DNA from: JASHPR01 sp963833885
GTDB taxonomy: Bacteria; Actinomycetota; Actinomycetes; Streptosporangiales; Streptosporangiaceae
Reading direction: 5' to 3'
Assembly (NCBI GenBank): GCA_963833885.1
Contig: CAWHZU010000026.1
Coordinates: forward strand, 124,001 to 188,000
Length of the DNA: 64,000 bases
A program made the translations under genes and the position numbers. This document shows, piece by piece, positions 17,825 to 26,137 of the stretch. Position 1 is the first letter of the stretch. Each line of letters begins with the position of its first letter. The notes beneath the pieces were generated by a model, which saw only the letters and a program-made list of their open reading frames with translations, did not search any database and was not told the DNA's origin.

Positions 17825-17867
17825 CCCCAGAACGCGCCCTACGCCAAACGTAGGGCGCGTTCTGGGG
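17825..17867. terminator. Bidirectional hairpin overlapping the end of the GNAT gene
   Basis: A perfect 19-bp stem (17825-17843 against 17849-17867) closes a 5-base loop. It contains the stop codon and last nine codons of the minus-strand acetyltransferase gene. It can serve that gene and also catch read-through from trxA. Confidence 0.7.
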
Positions 17868-18456
17868 TCATGGAGCCGAGCAGGCGCTCCAGGGCGACCT
17901 CAACGTCTTCGCGCCAGGACAGCGCGGTCTTGAGCTCCAGCCGCAGCCGCGGGTACCGGGAATGCTGGCGGACGGTCTTGAAGCCGACGGCCAGCAGGTA
18001 GTCGGCTGGAACGACGCACGATGGCCCGTCCCACTTCAGGTCGCCAAACGCCTCGATGGCTTTCACGCTGCGCCTGGTCATGTCCTTGGCCACACCCTGC
18101 ACCAGCATCCGGCCGAGCCCGCCGCCCGCAAACTCGTCCAGCACGGTCGCGGTCATCAGCAGCACGGCATCGGCGCTCACCGGGCTGGTAGGAAACGCAA
18201 CCGACCTCGGAACGTGGTGCGGAGGGGCGTACATCACGTATCCGGCCGGAACCCCGTCGACGTAGATGATCTTTCCGCAGCTGCCCCACTCGAGCAGGAC
18301 CGAGGAGACCCAGGACTCCTTTTCCAGCCTCGGGTCCGCCTCCTCGTGAGCCCTGGCGTAGCTCACCGGGTCGAGTTCCCAGAAGACACACCGGCGGCAC
18401 CTGGGCGGCAGATCACCAATGTTGTCCAGCGTGATGCTAGCGAGGCGGCGCGACAC
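17839..18456 (-). CDS. GNAT family N-acetyltransferase
   Basis: A 205-residue-class acetyltransferase counted from GTG 18456 (VSRRLASITLDNIGDLP), with AGGGG upstream. The frame is open to 18525 but the shorter start matches the family's usual opening. An early CRRCVFWELDPV segment carries a Cys pair. The acetyl-CoA loop is represented by LDEFAGGGLGRMLVQGV, a variant of the Q/RxxGxG/A motif. It faces the threonine aldolase gene across ~150 bp. The substrate is unknown. Its 3' end is built into the hairpin described separately. Confidence 0.85.
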   Translation of the reverse strand: MSRRLASITLDNIGDLPPRCRRCVFWELDPVSYARAHEEADPRLEKESWVSSVLLEWGSCGKIIYVDGVPAGYVMYAPPHHVPRSVAFPTSPVSADAVLLMTATVLDEFAGGGLGRMLVQGVAKDMTRRSVKAIEAFGDLKWDGPSCVVPADYLLAVGFKTVRQHSRYPRLRLELKTALSWREDVEVALERLLGSMTPERALRLA

Positions 18457-18610
18457 TTGGCACCCCTGAAATCGTGGCAGCTGGTCTGATGCTGGGCGCT
18501 GGAGGCTGGGCTGCGTTCTCTGCATCCCGCTGTGGTTCCGCAGTGCTTCCCTATGCGCCCCCTGACCCGTACCTCAAGGATACCCACTGAGCGCCCGCTA
18601 CGCTCAGTCA

Positions 18611-19672
18611 GTGACTTCCATGCTGACACCCCCTCAGGCGCTGCCGCGCAAGAGTTTCGGCAGCGACAACCACGCGGGCGCGCATCCGGCCGTCCTGGCC
18701 GCGCTCGGAGCCGCCAGCCGCGGCGATGTGACCGCCTACGGCGATGACCCGTGGACCGAGCGCGTCGTGGCTCAGCTCGCCAATGAGTTCGGTGCCAGCG
18801 CTGCCTATTTCGTCTTCACCGGCACCGCGGCGAACGTGCTTGGCATCAGCCTGATGCTGCGCCCGTACGACGCGGCGATCTGTGCCGAGGACGCCCACCT
18901 GAACGTGGACGAGTGCGGTGCCGCGGAACGGATCCTTGGCTGCAAGCTGCTGACCGTGCCGACCCCGGACGGCAAGCTGACGCCCGAACTCGTTGCGACC
19001 CGGCTGGCTGGCCGCGGCGACGAGCACCGCGCCCAGCCGCGCGTCGTGGCGATCACTCAGGCGACCGAGGTGGGCACCTGCTACACGGTCGCTGAGCTTC
19101 GGCGGCTCGGGGATTTCTGCCACGCCAGCGATCTGCTCGTCTACATGGACGGTGCCCGCCTTGCCAACGCCGCCGCGTTTCTCGGCTGCCCGCTCTCCGA
19201 CCTGGCGTCCAGCGTGGACGTATTGAGCTTCGGCGGCACCAAGAACGGTGCCGTTGGGGCCGAGGCGCTGATCGTGATGAACCCTGCGCTCACGGCGGAC
19301 GTCCCGTTCCAGCGGAAGCAGCAGATGCAGCTGGCGTCCAAGATGCGCTACCTGTCCGCGCAGTTTGGCGCGCTGCTCGAGGACCAGCTGTGGCTGCGCA
19401 GCGCCGGGCATGCGAACGCGATGGCGCGGCGGCTGGCCGAGGGCGTCAGCGACATCCCCGGTGTGGGCCTGCGATATCCGGTCGAGTCCAATGGCGTGTT
19501 CGCGATCCTCGATCCAGCGCTGATCGAGCCGCTGCAGCGGGAATGGAACTTCTACGTGTGGGACGCCGATGAGCACGTGGTCCGGTGGATGGCGGCCTTC
19601 GACACGTCAGAGGAGGACGTTGACGCGTTCGTGGCGGCGATCCGCCGGGCCGCTGGCGCGGGCATAGCGTGA
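18611..19672 (+). CDS. Low-specificity threonine aldolase-like PLP enzyme
   Basis: A fold-type I PLP enzyme of 353 residues that should split threonine or related beta-hydroxy amino acids into glycine and an aldehyde. It opens with KSFGSDNHAGAHPAVLAAL. The cofactor lysine is in LSFGGTKNGAVGAEAL near residue 215, and the aspartate contact is in VYMDGARLANAA near residue 180. The start is GTG 18611. It is transcribed towards parS and parB, ending 30 bases before the first parS site. Confidence 0.9.
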   Translation: MTSMLTPPQALPRKSFGSDNHAGAHPAVLAALGAASRGDVTAYGDDPWTERVVAQLANEFGASAAYFVFTGTAANVLGISLMLRPYDAAICAEDAHLNVDECGAAERILGCKLLTVPTPDGKLTPELVATRLAGRGDEHRAQPRVVAITQATEVGTCYTVAELRRLGDFCHASDLLVYMDGARLANAAAFLGCPLSDLASSVDVLSFGGTKNGAVGAEALIVMNPALTADVPFQRKQQMQLASKMRYLSAQFGALLEDQLWLRSAGHANAMARRLAEGVSDIPGVGLRYPVESNGVFAILDPALIEPLQREWNFYVWDADEHVVRWMAAFDTSEEDVDAFVAAIRRAAGAGIA

Positions 19673-19706
19673 CGCCGGAGATGTGGCGCCGTACCAGACG
19701 CTGGAT

Positions 19707-19745
19707 GTTCCACGTGGAACCTCGCGGTGATGTTCCACGTGGAAC
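19707..19745. promoter_or_regulatory. parS: Two parS centromere sites
   Basis: The perfect 14-bp palindrome GTTCCACGTGGAAC occurs at 19707-19720 and 19732-19745, 25 bases apart, between the threonine aldolase gene and the 3' end of parB. It differs from the common GTTTCACGTGAAAC site by a symmetric T-to-C change. These are loading sites for ParB. Confidence 0.93.
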
Positions 19746-19760
19746 ATTGGCCGTGGGAGT

Positions 19761-20726
19761 TCAGGCGCTCCGCGACTGAGCATTCCAGCCGGGGTGCATC
19801 GCCTTGACGATCCGCTCCAGGTCGTCCAGTGACGCGAACTCCACCACGATCTTGCCCTTGCGCTGTCCGAGTTCCACCTTCACGCGGGTGTCGAACGCGT
19901 CCGAGAGCCGGTCCGCCAGCTCCCTGAGCCCAGGCGCCACCGGCTTCGGCCGTGCGTCATGCTGCCGGGGCGCCTTCGCGGCCTGAGCCCCAAGCGCGAC
20001 GATCTCTTCCACCGCTCGCACGGATAGCCCCTCCGCCACGATCCGGCGGGCCAGCTGCTCCTGGGCTTCGAGGTTCTCGACGCCAAGCAGCGCCTTGGCG
20101 TGCCCAGCGCTCAGAACACCTGCCGCGACGCGCTTCTGGACGTTTGCCGGCAGATTGAGCAGCCGGATGGTGTTCGAAATGTGCGGCCGGGACCGGCCCA
20201 CCTTCTGGGCCAGCTCCTCGTGGGTGGCGGAAAAGTCCTCGAGCAGCTGTGCGTAGGCCGCGGCCTCCTCGAGCGGGTTGAGCTGCTGGCGGTGCAGGTT
20301 CTCGATCAGGGCGTCCCGGAGCATGTCGTCGTCTGATGTCTCGCGCACGATCGCCGGGATCTGGGACAGGCCGGCGATCTCACACGCACGCCAGCGCCGC
20401 TCGCCCATGATGAGCTCGTAGTGGCCTGGCATGACCTTCCGGACCACGACGGGCTGCAGCAGGCCGACCACCTTGATCGACTCGGCCAGCTCCTCGAGCG
20501 CCTCTTCATCGAAGACCTGCCGGGGCTGCCGCGGGTTCGGCGTGATCGCGCCCACCGGTATCTCTTCGAAGTACGCGCCGACGTCTTCCTGGACCTGGGC
20601 CTCGACCGCGGCGGCATGGTACTGGCCGGGATCTGCGCCACTCGGTGGTCCGGTCATCCCCGCTGTCGCCGCGGTCGGAATCAGCGCCCCGAGTCCCTTG
20701 CCCAGTCCGCGCCTCTGCTGCGGCAT
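19761..20726 (-). CDS. parB: Chromosome partitioning protein ParB
   Basis: A CTP-dependent DNA clamp that loads at parS and recruits ParA and SMC. The 321 residues begin PQQRRGLGKGLGALIPT. Near residues 50-140 are the ParB/Srx motifs: ITPNPRQPRQVFDEEALEELAES and MGERRWRAC, then DALIENLHRQQLNPLEEA. The DNA-binding helix-turn-helix (THEELAQKVGRSRPHISNTIRLL) follows, and a C-terminal dimerisation part. parS sites lie just beyond its 3' end, and parA lies ~200 bp upstream. Confidence 0.97.
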   Translation of the reverse strand: MPQQRRGLGKGLGALIPTAATAGMTGPPSGADPGQYHAAAVEAQVQEDVGAYFEEIPVGAITPNPRQPRQVFDEEALEELAESIKVVGLLQPVVVRKVMPGHYELIMGERRWRACEIAGLSQIPAIVRETSDDDMLRDALIENLHRQQLNPLEEAAAYAQLLEDFSATHEELAQKVGRSRPHISNTIRLLNLPANVQKRVAAGVLSAGHAKALLGVENLEAQEQLARRIVAEGLSVRAVEEIVALGAQAAKAPRQHDARPKPVAPGLRELADRLSDAFDTRVKVELGQRKGKIVVEFASLDDLERIVKAMHPGWNAQSRSA

Positions 20727-20933
20727 TGCCTCTCCTCGCTGTCCGATCGCGCATAGCTCCCACGCCAGTCCGCTGCGTCGTGCACGCCCGGCCGGCGGAT
20801 CCCGTCACAGCAATCCTGCCAGGCGCCCGCCGGGAAACAGACATCATCGGCCAACGCGCGGCTCGCTCCCGCACCCCCAGGCCGCGAGCAGCCCGGCCGC
20901 GCCGAAGAATGACGGTGCGCCGCTCGATCCTGA

Positions 20934-22115
20934 TCAGGCCGACGGCGCCTTGCGGTGCACCATCTCACGCGCCGCCTCGAGGTACGCCTGCGCCCCGCTC
21001 GACCCCGGATCGTAAGTCATCACGGATTGCCCGTAGCTCGGGGCTTCGGAGACCCGGACGCTGCGCGGGATGATCGACGACAGCACGATGCTGCCGAAGT
21101 GCTCCCTGACCTCGTCCGCAACCTGCGATGCCAGCCGCGTGCGACCGTCGAACATCGTCAGCAGGATGGTGGAGACGGCCAGGCCCGGGTTGAGGTGACT
21201 CTTGACCAGGTCCACGGTGCGCAGCAACTGCTCGAGCCCTTCGAGCGCGTAGTACTCGCACTGGATCGGGATCAGCACCTCCGGCGCCGCCACCAGAGCG
21301 TTCACGGTCAGCAGGCCGAGCGACGGGGGACAGTCGATGAAGATGTAGTCGAAGCCGGACGAGTCGAATCCCGCGAGCGCCCGGACCAGCCGTGATTCCC
21401 TGGCCACCATCGGGACGAGCTCGATCTCAGCTCCGGCCAGGTCGATCGTGGCGGGGGCGCAGTAGAGCTGCGGAATGGACGCGGCGGGCTTGACGACGCC
21501 GGACAGCGGCTGCCCGTCAACCAGCACGTTGTAGATGGACATCGTGCCGGAGCGGTGCTCGACGTCAAGCGCCGTGGACGTGTTGCCCTGCGGGTCGAGG
21601 TCGATTACCAGCACCCGCAGCCCGTGTAGGGCCATGCTCGCGGCAATGTTGACGGCCGTCGTGGTCTTGCCCACGCCGCCCTTCTGATTCGCGATCGTGA
21701 TCACCCGGCACGCACCCGGCCGCGGCCAGGCCGGGCCGCCCCGGGCCGCCAGGGCGGCGCGGGCGGCGCGGGCAATCGGCGTATCCAGGCTGCTGTCGGA
21801 GACCGGGCGGGGCGGGGCGTCGGTACCACCAGAGCCCCGCGGGTCCGATTCCCCGAAATCGGCGACGGCCGGTGCCGGCGCGCCGGGCTCCGCCGCCTGC
21901 ACCGGGCCGCGGTGCTTGCCTGTTCCACGTGGAACCGGCGGCGCGGGCCACCCAAGGCCGGGCTCTCCTCCAGCCGAGGCAGCACCGGTCCAATCGCCGC
22001 GCTGCGGCGCCTGCTCTCCGAGCGCGGCGTCGCTGACGGTTTCGGGCGGGCTCGCCGCGACGCCTCCCTGGTCCGGCTGGTCCGGCCATCCCAGGCCACG
22101 ATCGGCGGCCGTCAT
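20934..22115 (-). CDS. parA: Chromosome partitioning ATPase ParA
   Basis: A Walker-type ATPase that moves ParB-parS complexes during segregation. The 393-residue form starts at ATG 22115 after GGGAGG; 22145 is an alternative. The first ~130 residues are a Gly/Pro/Ala-rich extension. The deviant Walker A motif NQKGGVGKTTTAVN is near residue 142, LRVLVIDLDPQGNTST follows, and FIDCPPSLGLLTVNAL is the later motif. One parS site lies inside the extension. It is followed by parB on the same strand and preceded closely by rsmG. Confidence 0.96.
   Translation of the reverse strand: MTAADRGLGWPDQPDQGGVAASPPETVSDAALGEQAPQRGDWTGAASAGGEPGLGWPAPPVPRGTGKHRGPVQAAEPGAPAPAVADFGESDPRGSGGTDAPPRPVSDSSLDTPIARAARAALAARGGPAWPRPGACRVITIANQKGGVGKTTTAVNIAASMALHGLRVLVIDLDPQGNTSTALDVEHRSGTMSIYNVLVDGQPLSGVVKPAASIPQLYCAPATIDLAGAEIELVPMVARESRLVRALAGFDSSGFDYIFIDCPPSLGLLTVNALVAAPEVLIPIQCEYYALEGLEQLLRTVDLVKSHLNPGLAVSTILLTMFDGRTRLASQVADEVREHFGSIVLSSIIPRSVRVSEAPSYGQSVMTYDPGSSGAQAYLEAAREMVHRKAPSA
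21922..21935. promoter_or_regulatory. parS: parS site inside parA
   Basis: A third exact copy of GTTCCACGTGGAAC, located within the coding sequence of the ParA N-terminal extension, about 2.2 kb from the other two. Confidence 0.9.
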
Positions 22116-22145
22116 CACGTTCGCGCTCCTCCCGACAGTCCGCAA

Positions 22146-22877
22146 TCAAGCGGCGCCGTGCTGGCCTTCAGAACAACGATGCCTCGCACCAGGGCCGGCC
22201 GTCAGCCGGACGACTGTCGGCGGCGGACTGACCTTACCGCGCCCCGCCTCTACCACTGCCGCGTCTTGCACACCGAGCCTGCGGAGCACGGGCGCGGCCT
22301 GCTGGAGTTCCTGCGCTGCCGCGGCTCCCTTGATCGCCAGGACCAGCCCTCCCGGATGCACCAGCCCGAGCGCCAGGGCTGCAAGCCGCTCCATCGGAGC
22401 GACCGCACGGGCGGTCACCACGTCGGCCGCAAGCTGCCCGGCCACGTCCTCGGCTCGTCCTCGATGCACCGCCGCGTTGCCAAGCCCCAGCGCCCGCACG
22501 CACTCCTCGAGGAAAGCCACCCGCCGGGCCAACGGCTCGAGCAGCACGACCTCCGAATCGGGGAGCAACATCGCCAGAACCACGCCGGGCAACCCGGCCC
22601 CGGAGCCGAGGTCGATCAGGGAACTCGCCGGCGGCACCAGCTCGGCGACCGCGGCGCAGTTGATCAGGTGCCGGTCCCATAGCCGGGCCGTCTCCCTGGG
22701 CCCGAGGAGCCCTTGCTCCACGCCAGGCCCGGCAAGCAGTTCGGCATACCGCTGCGCGACGCCGAGTGCCGGCCCGAACACCGCCTCGGCCTCGGCAGGC
22801 GGCAGCGGTGCCCGCCGTGCCTGGGACCTGGCGGCCGGGCCAGGCTGCCGGGCTGGCTCAGTTCCCAGGAAGAACAA
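22146..22877 (-). CDS. rsmG: 16S rRNA (guanine-N7) methyltransferase RsmG
   Basis: Methylates G527 of 16S rRNA using S-adenosylmethionine. Key motifs are RLWDRHLINCAAV, the SAM loop SLIDLGSGAGLPGVVLA, and VTARAVAPMERLA. The start is uncertain. The frame opens at ATG 22943, which would overlap jag by 86 bases; TTG 22877 gives a 19-base overlap and a normal length of 243 residues, and is used here. It lies in the conserved jag-rsmG-parA order. Confidence 0.9.
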   Translation of the reverse strand: MFFLGTEPARQPGPAARSQARRAPLPPAEAEAVFGPALGVAQRYAELLAGPGVEQGLLGPRETARLWDRHLINCAAVAELVPPASSLIDLGSGAGLPGVVLAMLLPDSEVVLLEPLARRVAFLEECVRALGLGNAAVHRGRAEDVAGQLAADVVTARAVAPMERLAALALGLVHPGGLVLAIKGAAAAQELQQAAPVLRRLGVQDAAVVEAGRGKVSPPPTVVRLTAGPGARHRCSEGQHGAA

Positions 22878-23541
22878 CCACCCGGCGGTCGGGCTCCTCG
22901 CCCTCTGACTCGCTGCGCAGCCCGGCAGCGGCGACCGCGTCATGCACGATCTTCCGCTCGAACGGGTTCATCGCCCATAGCTTCTTGGGAACGCCGGTGC
23001 GCTTGACCTCGTCGGCGGCGTCACGGCCGGTCTCGGCGAGCTCGGCCCGCTTGCGCTGTCGGTAACCGCCGACATCGATCATGATCCTCGTACGCATGCC
23101 GGTGTGCCGGTGCACCGCGAGCCGGGTCAGCTCCTGCAACGCCTCGAGCACCTCACCCTTGGACCCGACCAGTTCGTCGAGCGTCGCGCCGACCACCGAG
23201 ACCAGGGCGCGGTCACCCTCCACGTCCATGTCGATGTCCCCATCCAGGTCGGCGACATCGAGCAGGCCTTCGATGTAGTCGGCGGCTACCTCGCCTTCGA
23301 GCTCCAGGTCTGCGACGTCCGTCAGCCCGGGCGCGGCCGTGCCGTCGTCCTCCCGACCGGGGCCATCGTCCTCGCCATCGAAGGCCTCGTCGGTGTCGAC
23401 GTCAGGCTCGTCCGCGTCGACGTCAGCCTCGTCCGCCGCGACCGGCTCATCCCGCTCATCGGGCTCGTCCAGCGGCTCCGCCGGCTCGGCCTGATCCGCC
23501 GACGCCTGCGACTCGGTGACCGCGCTTTCCCCTTGGCTCAC
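22858..23541 (-). CDS. jag: KH/R3H RNA-binding protein Jag (KhpB)
   Basis: A 227-residue RNA-binding protein usually found after yidC. The first ~95 residues are very acidic, with repeated DEPD/VD-type stretches. A KH-like segment (ALVSVVGATLDELVGSKGEVLEALQELTRLAV) and RTRIMIDVGGYRQRKR follow. The C-terminal R3H motif is in MNPFERKIVHDAVA. The acidic leader is longer than in many relatives. It is co-directional with yidC (70 bases upstream) and rsmG. Confidence 0.93.
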   Translation of the reverse strand: MSQGESAVTESQASADQAEPAEPLDEPDERDEPVAADEADVDADEPDVDTDEAFDGEDDGPGREDDGTAAPGLTDVADLELEGEVAADYIEGLLDVADLDGDIDMDVEGDRALVSVVGATLDELVGSKGEVLEALQELTRLAVHRHTGMRTRIMIDVGGYRQRKRAELAETGRDAADEVKRTGVPKKLWAMNPFERKIVHDAVAAAGLRSESEGEEPDRRVVVLPGN

Positions 23542-23611
23542 GACCGGGGCCTCCTACGTTCGGGGTTGATCTCTCCTGACAGCAGCCACGCAGCAACGCT
23601 GAGGCGGCGCC

Positions 23612-24814
23612 TCACCGCTTGCCAGAACGCTTGCTGCGGGACTGCCGCTGGCGTTGCTGCCTGACGAGCTTAACGTCGGGGGCCGGTGGCTCGGGCTCGG
23701 GTTCGGCACGCTTGCCGAGCCTGCGCAGCACCCCGCCGGCCCCGCCGCCGCCGTTCGCCGAGGGCTGCGCGCCGGTACGCGCGGCCCCGCCGGTCCCGGA
23801 GGTCTTCGCCGCCGATCCTGTTGCCGGGGAGCCAGCAGCCTTGCGGCTCTTGCCGGGCTGAGCGCCGTTCGAGCTCTGCTGGTCCGCGGCGGGCTTCGCC
23901 GCGCCGTTCGACTGGGCGGCGGCCGGCCCGTCCTGCTGCGCCGGGGCCGCGGGCAAGGACTTGGCCTGGCGCTTCGGCCGCGTGGTCACGACCGGCGCGA
24001 CGGCCGGGCTCGTGACCGCTCCTGCTGCGCCGGCCGCCTTCGGGGACGGGAACCTGCGGAACAGCACCCACTGCTGCATGAGCGTCCAGCAGTTCGTCGT
24101 CACCCAGTACAGAACCAGTCCAAACGGCCAGTAAAGCCCGGAAAGGGCAAAAAATGGCATGATGTACATCATGTACTTCTGCGACTGACCCATCGGGTTG
24201 TCCGGGCTCGCCGCCGGCATCATGCCGCGCTTCATGCTCTGCCGCACGGTCAGGAACGTCGTGGTCATGCTGATCAGCACGGCCAGCAGGATGACCGCCT
24301 TGGCGTGCAGCGGGACATTAAGCCCCTTGGTGAACAGGAACTTGTCCGCCACGGTGGCGCCGAGGATCTTGGCGTGCTGAGCGCTCTGCACCATCGGCAG
24401 CGGCAGCCCGTATTTGGTCGGCTGGCCGGGCTTCCACTCGGCGATCGCCTTCAGCACGCTGTACAGGGCGAAGAACATCGGCAGCTGGAGCACGACGGGA
24501 AGGCACCCCATCAGCGGGTTGACGCCCGCCTGCTGGTACAGCTTCATCGTTTCCTGCTGCAGCGTCTGCTTGTCGTTCTTGTACTTCTTTCGCAGCGCTT
24601 GCATCTGCGGCGCTAGGGCGCTCATCGCCCGCGTCGTATGCATCTGCTTGACGAACAGCGGGACCATGATCAGCCGCATCAGGACCACGAGGATCACGAT
24701 CGAGAGCGCCCAGGTCCATCCGCTGGTCGTACCGAAAATGGGGCTCAGGAAGTTGTAGATCTTCGTGAGTACCCACGCGACGGCTTCATAGATTGGGTTG
24801 AGCGGATTCCCCAC
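23612..24814 (-). CDS. yidC: Membrane protein insertase YidC
   Basis: Inserts and folds inner-membrane proteins, alone or with SecYEG. The 400-residue protein, from GTG 24814, starts PLNPIYEAVAWVLTKIYNFL and has five hydrophobic segments. The conserved loop MKLYQQAGVNPLMGCLPVVLQ and the segment QKYMMYIMPFFALSGLYWPFGLVLYW are present. The C-terminal ~150 residues are a basic, Ala/Ser/Gly-rich tail ending RQQRQRQSRSKRSGKR, typical of ribosome-contacting tails. GGGAG lies before the start. Confidence 0.96.
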   Translation of the reverse strand: MGNPLNPIYEAVAWVLTKIYNFLSPIFGTTSGWTWALSIVILVVLMRLIMVPLFVKQMHTTRAMSALAPQMQALRKKYKNDKQTLQQETMKLYQQAGVNPLMGCLPVVLQLPMFFALYSVLKAIAEWKPGQPTKYGLPLPMVQSAQHAKILGATVADKFLFTKGLNVPLHAKAVILLAVLISMTTTFLTVRQSMKRGMMPAASPDNPMGQSQKYMMYIMPFFALSGLYWPFGLVLYWVTTNCWTLMQQWVLFRRFPSPKAAGAAGAVTSPAVAPVVTTRPKRQAKSLPAAPAQQDGPAAAQSNGAAKPAADQQSSNGAQPGKSRKAAGSPATGSAAKTSGTGGAARTGAQPSANGGGGAGGVLRRLGKRAEPEPEPPAPDVKLVRQQRQRQSRSKRSGKR

Positions 24815-24817
24815 CGG

Positions 24818-25156
24818 TTAGCTCCCTTGAGATCTGGACGGGCTCTTGCGCCCCTCGGGTGTCCGCCCCGGCACGGGCACGGGGTCAAGCCCCCCGGCGT
24901 GGAATGGGTGGCAGCGGCTCAGCCTACGGGCAGCCAGCCAGGAACCGCGCAGCGCGCCGTGCACACCGACCGCCTCTAGTGCGTACGCGCTGCAGGAGGG
25001 ATAGAACCGGCAGCGGGGTGCGAGCAGCGGGCTGATGAAGTTCCGGTACCCGGTCAACAGCAGCATCAGGAGCCGCGCGGCGGCCGATGGCCGCTCCCGT
25101 GGTTCCTCCTGCGCTGTGGTCGATACCGTTGTGCTCGTCACGGACGCTGTGTCCAA
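24818..25156 (-). CDS. yidD: Membrane protein insertion efficiency factor YidD
   Basis: A small membrane-associated helper of YidC. The 112 residues contain the family core LLTGYRNFISPLLAPRCRFYPSCSAYALEAV with its paired Cys, then SRCHPFHAGGLDPVP. It overlaps rnpA by 19 bases and ends 3 bases before yidC. Confidence 0.95.
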   Translation of the reverse strand: MDTASVTSTTVSTTAQEEPRERPSAAARLLMLLLTGYRNFISPLLAPRCRFYPSCSAYALEAVGVHGALRGSWLAARRLSRCHPFHAGGLDPVPVPGRTPEGRKSPSRSQGS

Positions 25157-25500
25157 CCCTGCCGCCGAAGCAAAGTGCGGATTACCAGGTCGAGTTCGGC
25201 GGCGAGATCCGCCTGGCGTGCGGTGGCGGCCCGGGGATTGGCACGCACCACCAACAGGCTACCTTCAGGAAGCGAGCCGAGATACCCGCGGGCCAGATGA
25301 CGGAGCCTGCGCCGGACTCGGTTACGCACGACCGCCCCGCCTACGGCCTTACTCACCACGAAGCCGATCCGCGCGGGCTCGTCGTGGCCGGGCCGGTAGA
25401 GCAGGTGACCAGAGACCAGCGGCCGCCCTGCGCGGCGGCCTCCGCGCAGGGTCTCCGAGAACTCCGAGCGCCTCCGCATCCGTGCGGCTGCGGGAAGCAC
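25138..25500 (-). CDS. rnpA: Ribonuclease P protein component
   Basis: The protein subunit that assists RNase P RNA in trimming tRNA 5' leaders. It has 120 residues, with the typical opening RMRRRSEFSETLRGGRR. The RNR signature is seen in VGGAVVRNRVRRRLRHLAR near residue 60. It lies between rpmH and yidD as usual. Confidence 0.95.
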   Translation of the reverse strand: MLPAAARMRRRSEFSETLRGGRRAGRPLVSGHLLYRPGHDEPARIGFVVSKAVGGAVVRNRVRRRLRHLARGYLGSLPEGSLLVVRANPRAATARQADLAAELDLVIRTLLRRQGWTQRP

Positions 25501-25552
25501 AGGCGATCACCGTCGCACTGGCGGGCCCGCATCAGCGGCAGGCCCGCGTGGC

Positions 25553-25690
25553 TCAGACACTGATCCGCGCGCGCCCCTTACGGCGCCGTGCGGCCAGGAC
25601 CGCGCGTCCAGCCCGGGTGCGCATGCGCAGCCGGAACCCATGCGTCTTCGCGCGGCGGCGGTTGTTCGGCTGGAACGTACGCTTGCTCAC
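25553..25690 (-). CDS. rpmH: 50S ribosomal protein L34
   Basis: A 45-residue, very basic protein beginning SKRTFQPNNRRRAKTHGF and ending GRARISV. The GTG at 25690 gives the standard length, although the frame is open further upstream. It heads the minus-strand rpmH-rnpA-yidD-yidC-jag-rsmG series and is divergent from dnaA. Confidence 0.97.
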   Translation of the reverse strand: MSKRTFQPNNRRRAKTHGFRLRMRTRAGRAVLAARRRKGRARISV

Positions 25691-26137
25691 TTGGGACTCC
25701 AGGTGGACAGGAAAAGGTAGGTACGGCCACCGGGCCAGCCATGCGGGCTGCGCACATGCTGAAGCCCGCCCTGGCGATAGCCGGACCAATGAACGGTACG
25801 CGGGGCGGGTGCCGCCGGTCAAACCGGCGCCCGGCGTGCTGGCCCGGGTACTCTGCCGGGCCAGCAGGTCGCCGCCTGCTCTTCCCTGCACAACCCCAGG
25901 CGGCTCGTCAAGCAACCGCGCCGGTACCCTCCGCAACACTTTCCGTTTGCCAAACGAGCACCGAAGTCGGGCCCTAGGCTGTGGACAGTGGTTCTGGGCG
26001 AGGGGATCCGGGATCGGGAGGCCTCCGGGATCTCACAGTCCCGGGCGGCAATGGGGAGGGCTGCCGCACCAAGTGCAACGTGCACAACCTGTGGAAAAAC
26101 CTGTTGATCATATGTGGGGGCGCGAGGTGAACGGCCA
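25691..26137. promoter_or_regulatory. rpmH-dnaA intergenic region with DnaA-box-like sites
   Basis: 447 bases with no supported gene, between two divergent genes, so it must hold promoters for both. DnaA-box-like sequences occur at 25980-25988 (TGTGGACAG) and 26090-26098 (TGTGGAAAA), the second 40 bases before the dnaA start. They suggest autoregulation of dnaA. No clear -10/-35 pair was identified. Confidence 0.65.

Noticed and set aside
20727..20933. Possible small gene between parB and parA
   Set aside because: Frames in this 207-base gap lack ribosome sites and extend only as shadows of parA or parB.
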